This document shows positions 24,632 to 32,809 of a stretch of DNA of 64,000 bases, one piece after another (the stretch's first letter is position 1; every line of letters starts with the position of its first letter). The notes beneath the pieces were generated by a model, which saw nothing but the letters and a program-made list of their open reading frames with translations, had not been told where the DNA came from and did no database searches. This DNA is from Enterobacter sp. ENT03 (GTDB lineage: Bacteria > Pseudomonadota > Gammaproteobacteria > Enterobacterales > Enterobacteriaceae), in assembly GCF_019218745.1 (NCBI RefSeq), contig NZ_JAHUXA010000003.1, positions 105,062 through 169,061 on the forward strand, written 5' to 3'. The translations under genes and the position numbers were made by a program.

Positions 24632-27600
24632 ATGCGTTTACTGGAAAACGAAACCATTCAGGGCAGGAAGGGCGGCGGGGGCGGTAAACAGCATACGCCA
24701 GTTGAACAGCCGGACGATCTGCTGTCGGATGCAAAACTCAAAATGCTGGTCGTGCTGTCTGAGGGTGAGATTCAGGGCGACCTGACCGCGCAAAAGATTT
24801 ACCTGAACGATACGGCGCTGGCAAACGACGACGGCAGCTATAACTTCACCGGCGTCAAATGGGAATATCGCAAGGGCACACAGGACCAGCCTTATATCCA
24901 GGGACTGCCGGAGGTGGATAACGAGCTGTCAGCTAACGTGGCGGTGACCACCACCGTGCCATGGACCCGACAATTCAGCAATCTGACGCTTGATGCTGTG
25001 CGAATCAAACTCAGTCTCCCCGCGCAGTACATGTACAAAGACAATGGCGATATGGTCGGCACCGTCACTCAGTACGCCATTGACCTGTCGACGGATGGCG
25101 CTGCATGGCGCACCGTAGTAGACGGGAAATTTGACGGTAAAACCACATCTGAATATCAGCGCGATCACCGTATCGACCTCCCGGAGGCAACCACGGGATG
25201 GTCAATCAGGGTACGCCGCATTACAGCAGATTCCACGTCTTCCAAACTGGTGAACGGTTTCAAGGTATTCTCTTTTGCTGAAGTGATCGACAGCAAGCTT
25301 CGTTATCCGAACAGTGCCCTGCTTTATATCGAGGTCGACAGCAGCCAGTTTTCCGGCGGCGCACCGAAAGTAACGTGCAGGCCGAAGGGCAAATTAATCC
25401 GCGTTCCGGACACTTACGATCCGGTGACCCGCACCTACAGCGGGACGTGGTCTGGCGGTTTTAAGCTGGCCTACACCAACAACCCGGCGTGGATTTTCTA
25501 TGATCTGGTGCTGGATGAAATTTACGGCATGGGTAACCGCGTTGATGCCAGCATGATTGATAAGTGGGCACTTTATGCCATTTCTCAGTATTGCGATGAG
25601 AAGGTGTCGAATGGTGCTGGCGGCACAGAACCTCGCTTCACCTGTAACGTGTTCATCCAGAGCCAGCAGGATGCATATACCGTACTGAGCGATCTGGCCG
25701 CTGTGTTCCGCGGGATAACCTTCTGGGGCAACGATCAGATATTCGTGCGCGCGGATGTGCCGCAGGACGATGTGGATTTTGTTTACCACGCATCAAATGT
25801 GACTGACGGTCTTTTCACCTACGGTAGCGGCAGTTATAAGAACCGCTATTCATCTGCACTGGTGTCCTGGTCAGATCCGCAGAATCATTACAGCGATACC
25901 GTTGAAGGTGTTTATGACGAACAACTGGTAGAGCGTTACAACGTCAACCAGATGTCACTTACTGCGATTGGCTGCACGTCACAGAGTGAAGCGCACCGCC
26001 GGGGCCGCTGGGCAATTCTGTCGAACGCGCGTGACGGTACTATTTCTTTCGGAGTGGGGCTGGATGGCTACATTCCGTTACCGGCGGAGATCATCGGCGT
26101 GGCTGATCCGTTCCGCGCTGGAAAACAGAACGGCGGGCGCATCAGCGCGGTGAATGGACGAAACATCACCCTTGACCGGGCCGTTGAATACGCGGCAGGT
26201 GATCGTCTGGTGGTTAACCTTCCTGACGGTACGGCGCAGACACGTACCATTGGCGCTGTCAGCAGTGACAAGAAAACAGTGACTGTTAATACCTCATTCA
26301 GCCAGCCACCGGCGGTGGGGGCTGTCTGGGCCATCGACAGCGACAGCCTGGCGATTCAGTATTTCCGCGTGACCTCTGTCAGTGCGAATGATGACAGTAA
26401 CGGCGGCTTTACCATTACTGCCGTACAGCACGACCCGAACAAATACCGCTACATCGATGACGGTGTGCGCATCGACCCGGCGCCGATCACGGTCACCCCG
26501 ATCAGTGTAATACCCGCGCCGAAAAACATCATCATCACTGAGGTGGACCATGTGGCCCAGGGGCTGAATGTCGCCACGATGAACGTCACCTGGGACAAGG
26601 TTGTCGGCGCTATTCGCTATATGGCCCAGTGGCGCAAGGATAACGGGGACTGGATCAACGTCGCCGTCACCAGTGCGCAGGGCTTTTCAATTCAGGGTAT
26701 TTATACCGGCAGCTACGATGTGCGGGTTCGCGCCATGAATGCGCAGGAGTCATCATCTCCATGGGGCTACGCTGACACCACTTATCTGACCGGTAAGACC
26801 GGGAAGCCCGGCACACCGCAGAATCTGATGGCAACAGATGATGTTGTGTGGGCGATAGATGTAACGTGGTCCTTCCCGGATGGATCGGGAGACACGGCAT
26901 ATACCGAGCTGCAACGCGCCACGACGGACGACAAAGCCAACCCTGAGCTGCTGGCGCTGGTGCCATACCCGGCAGTCAGTTACCAGCACGGTCCTATGCC
27001 TGCCGGAGTACGACAATGGTACAGGGCGCGACTCGTAGACCGTATCGGGAATGTCGGCGACTGGACGGCATGGGTCATGGGTACCTCTTCCATTGATGTC
27101 AGTGCCATCACCGATGACATTCTGAATGATATGAAGGACTCGGAAGTACTTAAGGAACTGATTGAGAACGCCGTAGAGAGCAATGAAACGATTGCCGGAA
27201 TGGTGACAGATATTCAGCAAAATGCCGATGATTTAGCGAATCAGGCAACGTTAATTGCGCAAAACGCTGAGAAGACTGGCCAGCTGGAGCAGTCAGTTTC
27301 GTCTCTTGACACGAAGGTGGATGGCGTGACATCGAGCGTCACTCAGCTGTCACAGTCTGTGGCTACGGCTGACGCAGCGCTCGGTCAGCGGATCGACAAT
27401 ATCAGCGTATCGATGGACGGCATGACTGGCGGCGTCAAAAACTCATCAATTGCCGTGATCCGAAACAGCCTGGCGCAGGTGACGGCGCGTCGCTCCCAGA
27501 CTGCCACCAATAATGGCAATGTCGCAAAAATTGACCGGATTGATACCACAATTGCCAGCACCAGTGAGTCGGTGGCGCGGGCGCTTGTCACCCTTGATTC

Positions 27601-28198
27601 TTCTGCTGCCGGTAATGTCGCCAATGCCACTGACCTGACCGAAACGCTGGCCAACTTCACTCAGGCATCCGCAACGAAGATTAATTCGCTGACGGTGACT
27701 GTAAACGGGCAGACAGCAGCGATTACGCAAAATGCTCAGGCTACGGCTGATCTGTCAGGTAATCTGAATGCGATGTACAGCATCAAGGTTGGCGTCGACT
27801 CCAACGGCGTCCAGTACGCTGCCGGGATGGGGATCGGGGTTCAGAACACCCCTTCAGGCATGCAGTCCCAGGTGATCATCCTGTCTGACCGTTTCGCCGT
27901 TATGAGCCAGGCTGGCGGGGTAGTGTCGCTGCCTTTTGTCATCCAGAACGGGCAGACCTTCATCAGGGATACCTTCATCCAGGACGGTACTATATCCAAT
28001 GCCAAGATAGGTAACTTCATTCAGTCTAGTAACTATGTGGCTGGTTCTGCTGGCTGGAGACTTGATAAGGGCGGCACCTGGGAGAATTACGGAACGGACG
28101 GCACTGGTGCTATGAAGCAGACAAACGTCACAATCAGCGTCAGGGATGAAAACGGTCGACTGCGCTGCCAGTTCGGTAAAATTACGGGGGTATTTTAA
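24632..28198 (+). CDS. Central tail tip protein J (host specificity)
   Basis: 1188 residues of the lambda gpJ family. It starts with the conserved RLLENETIQGRKGGGGGKQH, holds the hub domains to about residue 600, fibronectin-like repeats near 630-830, and a long coiled-coil/beta part to the end. The last about 150 residues (from VGVDSNGVQYAAGMGIGVQN) are the likely receptor-binding part. This protein defines the outer membrane receptor. The receptor cannot be named from sequence. Confidence 0.95.
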   Translation: MRLLENETIQGRKGGGGGKQHTPVEQPDDLLSDAKLKMLVVLSEGEIQGDLTAQKIYLNDTALANDDGSYNFTGVKWEYRKGTQDQPYIQGLPEVDNELSANVAVTTTVPWTRQFSNLTLDAVRIKLSLPAQYMYKDNGDMVGTVTQYAIDLSTDGAAWRTVVDGKFDGKTTSEYQRDHRIDLPEATTGWSIRVRRITADSTSSKLVNGFKVFSFAEVIDSKLRYPNSALLYIEVDSSQFSGGAPKVTCRPKGKLIRVPDTYDPVTRTYSGTWSGGFKLAYTNNPAWIFYDLVLDEIYGMGNRVDASMIDKWALYAISQYCDEKVSNGAGGTEPRFTCNVFIQSQQDAYTVLSDLAAVFRGITFWGNDQIFVRADVPQDDVDFVYHASNVTDGLFTYGSGSYKNRYSSALVSWSDPQNHYSDTVEGVYDEQLVERYNVNQMSLTAIGCTSQSEAHRRGRWAILSNARDGTISFGVGLDGYIPLPAEIIGVADPFRAGKQNGGRISAVNGRNITLDRAVEYAAGDRLVVNLPDGTAQTRTIGAVSSDKKTVTVNTSFSQPPAVGAVWAIDSDSLAIQYFRVTSVSANDDSNGGFTITAVQHDPNKYRYIDDGVRIDPAPITVTPISVIPAPKNIIITEVDHVAQGLNVATMNVTWDKVVGAIRYMAQWRKDNGDWINVAVTSAQGFSIQGIYTGSYDVRVRAMNAQESSSPWGYADTTYLTGKTGKPGTPQNLMATDDVVWAIDVTWSFPDGSGDTAYTELQRATTDDKANPELLALVPYPAVSYQHGPMPAGVRQWYRARLVDRIGNVGDWTAWVMGTSSIDVSAITDDILNDMKDSEVLKELIENAVESNETIAGMVTDIQQNADDLANQATLIAQNAEKTGQLEQSVSSLDTKVDGVTSSVTQLSQSVATADAALGQRIDNISVSMDGMTGGVKNSSIAVIRNSLAQVTARRSQTATNNGNVAKIDRIDTTIASTSESVARALVTLDSSAAGNVANATDLTETLANFTQASATKINSLTVTVNGQTAAITQNAQATADLSGNLNAMYSIKVGVDSNGVQYAAGMGIGVQNTPSGMQSQVIILSDRFAVMSQAGGVVSLPFVIQNGQTFIRDTFIQDGTISNAKIGNFIQSSNYVAGSAGWRLDKGGTWENYGTDGTGAMKQTNVTISVRDENGRLRCQFGKITGVF

Positions 28199-28509
28199 TG
28201 GCGTGGGGGTTTCAGACGTGGGATGCCAGCGGGAAGCCCAATAACTACGGTCTGGTGCCGGTAACCGTAGTCGGCCGGTTGTCGGTCACCTTTGAGCAGG
28301 TCAGCGGATCGGCGTCTTACACGGTTCCTGCTGGTTATGTACTGGACTATATTCAGGCCCCTGTCAGCTTTGGTTATACACAGGTCAGGCGTTCGATAAC
28401 GATTAATGGCGGTACGATTACTGTTGGTCAGGCCGCGCAATCGAGTTTCGGCGCGGGAACTGAGTCAGCTCAGGCCGCTATTATTGTTCTTTATCTGAGG
28501 AAAGTATAA
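28198..28509 (+). CDS. Small tail-associated protein downstream of J
   Basis: 103 residues, beta-rich, starting MAWGFQTWDASGKPNNYGLV, a form often found straight after J in lambdoid phages. The start overlaps the J stop by one base and the end overlaps the next start, so it is co-translated with its neighbours. A minor tail tip role is likely; not proven. Confidence 0.65.
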   Translation: MAWGFQTWDASGKPNNYGLVPVTVVGRLSVTFEQVSGSASYTVPAGYVLDYIQAPVSFGYTQVRRSITINGGTITVGQAAQSSFGAGTESAQAAIIVLYLRKV

Positions 28510-29159
28510 TGAACTGGGGGGCGCTTATTACCGCTGATGACGGTACGGCATTTATTACTGATGAATCAACGCCTATCTCTCTTCAGGGTATATACACAGC
28601 ATCCGGAAGCAGGACGGTTACGCAATCAATACCCGTTAACACCGACGATGTAGTATTGCCGTTTTGCCTGGCAACCGGAGATGCTTACTTTACCTATGGA
28701 ATTAACGGCTCAATACTGAACGTTACTGCGCAAACAAATGACTCTAATTCCTCTCCATTTTCTTTCACATGCTATGTCTTTACCACCCGCGCTCAGCCCC
28801 TTCCTGCATGGGGTGTGGCAATATGGAATAAGAACGGAAAATGTATTTTAACAAGTGAAACAAAGGTTCTTACCGATGTGGTTAATATTGGGACAAAAGG
28901 TGGTTCCAGTTCAGGGATGAACCTGACCAGCACAAGGGCCGGAAAGTGGGCAATAATTCCGGAGGTGGCAGGATTCTATGTTGGGGTCATTCAGCAGCGG
29001 CCATTTCAGATAGGGGTAGGTTTTACGGCGAGATACAATGGTTCTAATACTGTAATCACGGGTATTATGGGATCAACTGTGCCTGCTGGCGGCCAGCTCG
29101 GCACCCCCTTAGATATGAAGACAGCTGTGAGAGCTATCGATGTGTCACGCTATGAGTAG
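28509..29159 (+). CDS. Phage tail-region protein of unknown function
   Basis: 216 residues, beta-rich, with repeated turns and no signal peptide (MNWGALITADDGTAFITDES). The first lines and WGVAIWNKNGKCILTSETKV recall a group of proteins next to J in siphoviral prophages. It probably belongs to the tail tip or side fibre; the family function is unknown. Confidence 0.6.
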   Translation: MNWGALITADDGTAFITDESTPISLQGIYTASGSRTVTQSIPVNTDDVVLPFCLATGDAYFTYGINGSILNVTAQTNDSNSSPFSFTCYVFTTRAQPLPAWGVAIWNKNGKCILTSETKVLTDVVNIGTKGGSSSGMNLTSTRAGKWAIIPEVAGFYVGVIQQRPFQIGVGFTARYNGSNTVITGIMGSTVPAGGQLGTPLDMKTAVRAIDVSRYE

Positions 29160-29266
29160 TTTATAGATTTAGTCGATCAATAATCGATAAACGATCTGAT
29201 TTATGCGTTTCATTTATTCAAAATCAGCTGGTAGCGTCCTTTATTATTTATATAAGGTAGCTGCAC

Positions 29267-29497
29267 ATGTTTAAAAAAATCATTATCGCCATTCCTTTTC
29301 TGCTATCCGCCTGTGCTGGCTCCTTGCCTTCACAAAAACCGATTTGTCAGTCCACCGCTATAACCGGCGGCCAGGAATATAGCGTTAATATCTACGGAGT
29401 GCGCAAGCAAAATGGTCAGACGCTTTTGAAGGCAGGTTATCCATTTAACTGGCAGTGGGTTAATCTTTCTAACTTTACGAACACCAACTGCAAATAA
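29267..29497 (+). CDS. cor: Superinfection exclusion lipoprotein Cor
   Basis: 76 residues: lipoprotein signal MFKKIIIAIPFLLSAC with the lipid cysteine at residue 16, then a 60-residue outer part (ICQSTAITGGQEYSVNIYGV, AGYPFNWQWVN) typical of Cor of phi80, N15 and HK022. Known Cor proteins are made in lysogens and block phages that use FhuA. This one stands between J-linked genes and the tail fibre, the usual place, and is followed by its own terminator. The 107 AT-rich bases before it probably hold its promoter. The blocked receptor is inferred. Confidence 0.88.
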   Translation: MFKKIIIAIPFLLSACAGSLPSQKPICQSTAITGGQEYSVNIYGVRKQNGQTLLKAGYPFNWQWVNLSNFTNTNCK

Positions 29498-29516
29498 TAC
29501 AAGTCCAATTCACAAG

Positions 29517-29536
29517 CCCGCCTCGGCGGGTTTTTT
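29517..29536 (+). terminator. Terminator after cor
   Basis: Stem CCCGC / GCGGG with loop CTCG and six T (29531-29536). It makes cor an independent unit in the resting prophage. Confidence 0.8.
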
Positions 29537-29553
29537 ATTGCCCGGAGAAAAAC

Positions 29554-30816
29554 ATGATTTATAACGCAGGTACGATTTCATTCAGCGGGAATACGGTTAC
29601 AGGTAACGGGACCAGCTTCACTGCGCCAGCCAGCCAGATCCGTATCGGGCAGACGCTGCTGATTGCATCCAACCCCGTGCAGCTCGTTCAGATAACGGCA
29701 ATCAACAGCGCCACATCCCTGACCGTTACTCCGGCAGCGGCACCGGCAGTTTCTGGTCAGAAGTACGCTATTCTGGTCACAGACAGCCTTTCGGTTGATG
29801 GACTGGCTCAAAGCATCTCACTCCTCATTAATGAATATGATGAGAACATCGGCGCATGGGAGGCTTTTGCCAGTACGAGCGCAAATCAGAGTGTCACAGT
29901 CACCATCAACGGCCAGAGCATCACTATTCCTGCGGTGGGTAAGCTATTGCAAAAAGGAAGCAATGGCGCGCTGGCGGTTAAAGACGGCGGTACCGGCGCA
30001 AATGACGCCGCAGGCGCTCGCTCAAACCTCGGTTTAGGATATGGCACCACAGCAGGCACTGTTGCTGCCGGGGATGACTCGCGATTTAATACCATCGATG
30101 GCAAGACCGGTGGCGTTATTAAGGGTGGCACGACTGTCACGCCTGTATCGGGGGATTTAACCGGTCCACGGTCATTTATTGGTGCCGGCAGCCTTGATCT
30201 TTACGCCTCATCACTTCCCAATGTTGCATTTTATTACGGGAACGCCGCGACTTACACATCGCGATTCATCGAAGCCTCGGCAGGCGTAATGGCGTTGCAG
30301 GCTGGAGGCGGCATAGCCAGATTAAGGGTCGAGGGCGGGATTGTGTGTCGCGCCGGGTTGACCGGCGTCTCCCGCCCGAATTGCTTTAACTTCGACTTCT
30401 CAGGCGGGACCCTGCTTTACATCGATCAGACCCTGATAGGCAGCGTCAACACGTCATCCGTTTCTGATAAGCGACTAAAAAAAGAGGTTGTTTACCAGGA
30501 CGACTCGGACAATATCGCCGCCTATGAACAGGTAATGCAATGGCGTCCGGCGACCTACAGGTTCAAAGCTCGCGGTGAGCTGATCCCCGAGTCGGATACT
30601 AAACTCGGGATTATCGCGAATGACCTCGTAGAGATTAGCCCCGAGTGTGTAGACGGGCATGGTCTTGATGATTCCTATGATGGCATCAACCCCTATAACG
30701 CATTTTATCTGGATCATGATGCCATGCTGATGAAACTGACTATGGCTATTCAGCACCAGTCCGGGCTGATTGAAAAGCTTCAGAGTGAGATTCAGGAACT
30801 TAAATCTGGTTCATAA
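29554..30816 (+). CDS. Tail fibre with S74 self-cleaving chaperone domain
   Basis: 420 residues. The N-terminal 120 residues form a beta-rich head (IYNAGTISFSGNTVTGNGTS) seen in side tail fibres; the middle is repeat-like glycine-rich shaft. The last 115 residues are the Peptidase_S74 intramolecular chaperone with SDKRLKKE at 304-311, whose serine and lysine cut the domain off after trimer folding. Recognition of host surface sugars is likely. The reading frame continues after the stop into invertase-like sequence. Confidence 0.9.
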   Translation: MIYNAGTISFSGNTVTGNGTSFTAPASQIRIGQTLLIASNPVQLVQITAINSATSLTVTPAAAPAVSGQKYAILVTDSLSVDGLAQSISLLINEYDENIGAWEAFASTSANQSVTVTINGQSITIPAVGKLLQKGSNGALAVKDGGTGANDAAGARSNLGLGYGTTAGTVAAGDDSRFNTIDGKTGGVIKGGTTVTPVSGDLTGPRSFIGAGSLDLYASSLPNVAFYYGNAATYTSRFIEASAGVMALQAGGGIARLRVEGGIVCRAGLTGVSRPNCFNFDFSGGTLLYIDQTLIGSVNTSSVSDKRLKKEVVYQDDSDNIAAYEQVMQWRPATYRFKARGELIPESDTKLGIIANDLVEISPECVDGHGLDDSYDGINPYNAFYLDHDAMLMKLTMAIQHQSGLIEKLQSEIQELKSGS

Positions 30817-30972
30817 CAACTTATCGGCTGTTCAGCGATATTAACAATCGAGCAGTGGGCGCAGGCCGGGAGGCTTATAGAAAACGGCGTGAACAGAAAG
30901 CAGGTGGCGATCATCTATGACGTGGCAGTGTGCACTTTGTATAAAAAATTCCCGGTGTCAAAACAGGTTTAA
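30817..30972 (+). pseudogene. DNA invertase (Gin/Hin-type) C-terminal remnant
   Basis: Directly after the fibre stop and in the same frame, 51 codons read to a TAA at 30970-30972. They include LTIEQWAQAGRLIENGVNRK and QVAIIYDVAVCTLYKKFP, the helix-turn-helix end of serine DNA invertases. The catalytic N-terminal domain is missing, so it is a remnant. In related phages an invertase flips tail fibre ends, and this trace suggests that such a module was lost here. Confidence 0.7.
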
Positions 30973-31085
30973 CTGCGCGCACATCAAGTATGCAAAGAAA
31001 ATTTACAAATACCACAATTCGATAGACGAGAAAAACTTCCACTCGAAGCCGTGAGGCTTTGAGCGGGTGGCACCCAGGTAGACTC

Positions 31086-31128
31086 TTGCGTTTCTTTCGG
31101 AATAAAACTACTGTATATATAAACAGTG
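31086..31128 (+). promoter_or_regulatory. SOS promoter with LexA box
   Basis: TTGCGT (31086-31091), a 17-base spacer and TACTGT (31109-31114) form a sigma-70 promoter. The -10 element is inside a near-perfect LexA box, TACTGTATATATAAACAGTG (31109-31128). LexA bound there would hide the promoter. The two genes downstream should be induced by DNA damage. Confidence 0.88.
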
Positions 31129-31148
31129 TTGGTTTAAGGAGGGAAGTC

Positions 31149-31388
31149 ATGCCGCGTTACGACGATAAAATTACCGCATTCACCAGGTCGATCAACCGAG
31201 AGCCATCAGGGCGCAAGATCGTCAAGACCAGTGCATTCGTGCGCAACCTTGCCGCGCTGAATCACGACCTGTCACTCGATGAGGCGAACCGGTGGGTCAG
31301 GATGAACGCGCGCACGTTCCGAGACGCATCGACGGAAGAGGGCGAGGATAAATTGTGGTTCCAGTTCAATCCTAACGGAGGGCTTTGA
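31149..31388 (+). CDS. Small SOS-controlled protein, function unknown
   Basis: 79 residues from ATG 31149 with AGGAGGG at 31137-31143. Basic first half (PSGRKIVKTSAFVRNL) and a helix-turn-helix-like segment SLDEANRWVRMNARTF, ending LWFQFNPNGG. It is not DinI by sequence, although DinI-like genes often hold this place. First gene after the LexA box; its stop is one base before the UmuD-like start, so the two should be made together. Confidence 0.75.
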   Translation: MPRYDDKITAFTRSINREPSGRKIVKTSAFVRNLAALNHDLSLDEANRWVRMNARTFRDASTEEGEDKLWFQFNPNGGL

Positions 31389-31389
31389 C

Positions 31390-31719
31390 ATGGGATTTCC
31401 TTCACCGGCGGCTGATTACGTGCAGACTACCGTAACAGCCGACAGTATTTGCGGACTGACCTCGAACAGCCTGGTTATCCAGACGGATTCCGGCCTCGCA
31501 GTAATTGACCGTGGTCTGCCGGTACGGCAGGGCGACGTACTTCTCGCCAGCCTGGAGGGGAGGAGCTACTTCGGGAAGATATGGGGGCAGGCATTCATCA
31601 CACATGATGGTGATGTGATAGAAGGGGAGTGTCTTGATGACCTTCAGGTGATCGGCGTCGTCACCCATTTCATTACCGACACGCGGAATGGGCTGGATGA
31701 TGACTGCCCGGTGATGTGA
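31390..31719 (+). CDS. UmuD'-like protein lacking protease residues
   Basis: 109 residues starting MGFPSPAADYVQ, which equals E. coli UmuD from just after its C24-G25 self-cleavage point (GFPSPAADYVE). The rest follows the S24 fold (LAVIDRGLPVRQGDVLLASLEG and LQVIGVVTHFI). The catalytic GDSM motif of UmuD S60 is not present, and glycine stands where K97 would be, so it cannot cut. It looks like a ready-made UmuD'. Phage P1 HumD is a known UmuD' stand-in. It could pair with host UmuD or UmuC and change mutagenic repair, but this is inferred. Confidence 0.8.
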   Translation: MGFPSPAADYVQTTVTADSICGLTSNSLVIQTDSGLAVIDRGLPVRQGDVLLASLEGRSYFGKIWGQAFITHDGDVIEGECLDDLQVIGVVTHFITDTRNGLDDDCPVM

Positions 31720-31768
31720 TGGGGCATGCGTGGGGCAAAAAATCCTGTAATGGGGCATCAGTGGGGCA
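31720..31768 (+). repeat. Four TGGGGCA repeats, integrase arm sites
   Basis: TGGGGCA occurs at 31720, 31731, 31751 and 31762 in the same direction, spaced 11, 20 and 11 bases, i.e. one, two and one helical turns. Ordered repeats beside the core of a phage attachment site are typical arm-type binding sites of tyrosine integrases. Confidence 0.75.
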
Positions 31769-31829
31769 TTTATTTATGCATGAACTTTACCGAATTACAT
31801 ATGAATTTTTTTATAACGTTATGAATAGG

Positions 31830-31871
31830 CTAAAGAAAACACATGCTCTTGGGCGTTCTTTAGTGTTTTTT
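31830..31871. terminator. Hairpin at the right prophage end
   Basis: Inverted repeat CTAAAGAA (31830-31837) / TTCTTTAG (31856-31863) with an 18-base loop, followed by TGTTTTTT. It may end late transcription before the host junction or be part of the attachment site. Confidence 0.5.
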
Positions 31872-31980
31872 ATTCTTCCCGCTCCACGCAGTTAAAGTGT
31901 CGGGCATACTCTTCGAGTCCCTGAATGCCAAGCCGCGCCCATTTCGGGTGCGACCATTGGGGCAGCCCGATGTAGATCAT
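31870..31980 (-). pseudogene. yecE: yecE 5' fragment cut by the prophage
   Basis: From ATG 31980, which overlaps the yecD stop as in E. coli, 33 codons give [20 protein letters not shown] and so on to HFNCVE, matching the YecE (DUF72) N-terminus. Three prophage-derived codons and a TAA (31870-31872) follow. The remaining gene body should lie beyond the left prophage end. YecE is a non-essential protein of unknown function. Confidence 0.88.
31872..31905. other. attR junction of prophage in yecE
   Basis: Host yecE sequence is recognisable down to the codon for Glu-33 (about 31882), after which the match with known YecE (NCVEGNT) is lost and a stop follows. The crossover core must lie at or just right of this point. 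Its exact bases need the left junction, which is outside the window. Confidence 0.7.
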
Positions 31981-32543
31981 AACGCCGCCAGCACCTCTTC
32001 GGTGCTACGTACACGACCGATGCGCGGGAAGATGTGGGTCATGCTGCCAAGGTGCTGCTCGCTGCTGGCGGCGCTACAGGCGTCTTCCACGATCACCAGC
32101 TTAAAGCCCATCTCCCAGGCGTTGCGGGCGGTGGATTCGACGCCGATATTCGTGGAAATACCGCACAGGATAATGGTGTCGATGCCACGGCGGCGCAGCT
32201 GCATTTCCAGATCGGTACCGTAGAATGCCCCCCACTGACGTTTAATGACCTCCAGATCGCTCTCTTTTTTACCCAGCGCGATCGGGTAATCCCACCAGTT
32301 ATCCGGCAGGCTGTGCGCCGGGAGCGCTGCATCGACGGGCTGTTTCAGCGCTTCGGCAAAATCCGCAGACCAGCCAACGCGTACCATCACCACCGGCGCG
32401 CCTTTGACGCGACATTTATCCGCCAGTCGCGCGGCGCGGGCTACCACATCCCCGGCGCTATGCGGACCACCGGCGAACGGCAGGATCCCTTCCTGCAAAT
32501 CAATAACGACCAGTGCGGTGGTGGCGGCGTTCAGTTCCAGCAT
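31977..32543 (-). CDS. yecD: Isochorismatase-family protein YecD
   Basis: 188 residues, full length. The fold is that of cysteine hydrolases ([14 protein letters not shown] with D15, [28 protein letters not shown]). At the position of the usual catalytic cysteine (N-x-C-V-E-S-T) there is glycine, as in E. coli YecD, so ordinary hydrolase activity is doubtful. It is divergent from aspS across about 266 bases and coupled to yecE, which is now broken. Confidence 0.93.
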   Translation of the reverse strand: MLELNAATTALVVIDLQEGILPFAGGPHSAGDVVARAARLADKCRVKGAPVVMVRVGWSADFAEALKQPVDAALPAHSLPDNWWDYPIALGKKESDLEVIKRQWGAFYGTDLEMQLRRRGIDTIILCGISTNIGVESTARNAWEMGFKLVIVEDACSAASSEQHLGSMTHIFPRIGRVRSTEEVLAAL

Positions 32544-32809
32544 AATAACTCCCGTTTATTGAATGACATCGCAAGTACCTTACCCGTATAAAAGGGTAGC
32601 GCGGCTGGCAAATATTGTTAATTTTTGTGAGATTACGCAATAAGCGCGCAGCAATCGCGCGTCCGCACGGCGTGGCACTTATCGTCCGCCAGAATTTCCA
32701 GTATAATAACCCCCTTTTTTCATCCAGTTGTGACATTAGGCTAACGCTGCGACAACGTGGCCTGCACGGCAGGCGACAATCGGCCTGCGGCAAAGTTAAG
32801 GGATATCTC

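Larger units (their letters stand above)
1..31885 (+). mobile_element. Lambdoid (HK97-head, lambda-tail) prophage, right part
   Basis: Continuous phage gene order from a replication gene through antiterminator Q, lysis, head, tail and tail fibre genes, ending in integrase-arm-like repeats and a split yecE gene. The left end with integrase, repressor and early genes is outside the window, so the element is incomplete here. All structural genes seem intact: terminase, portal, protease, capsid, tail and lysis frames are all open, which suggests that it may still be able to form particles. Several AT-rich inserted genes mark it as mosaic. Integration in yecE is known for some Stx phages of E. coli; no toxin gene is seen in this window. 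Confidence 0.95.

Noticed and set aside
32103..32160. Missing catalytic cysteine in YecD as a novelty
   Set aside because: E. coli YecD has the same glycine, so this is the normal state of the protein.
32034..32591. 185-codon plus-strand frame opposite yecD
   Set aside because: Antisense shadow of the conserved yecD gene.
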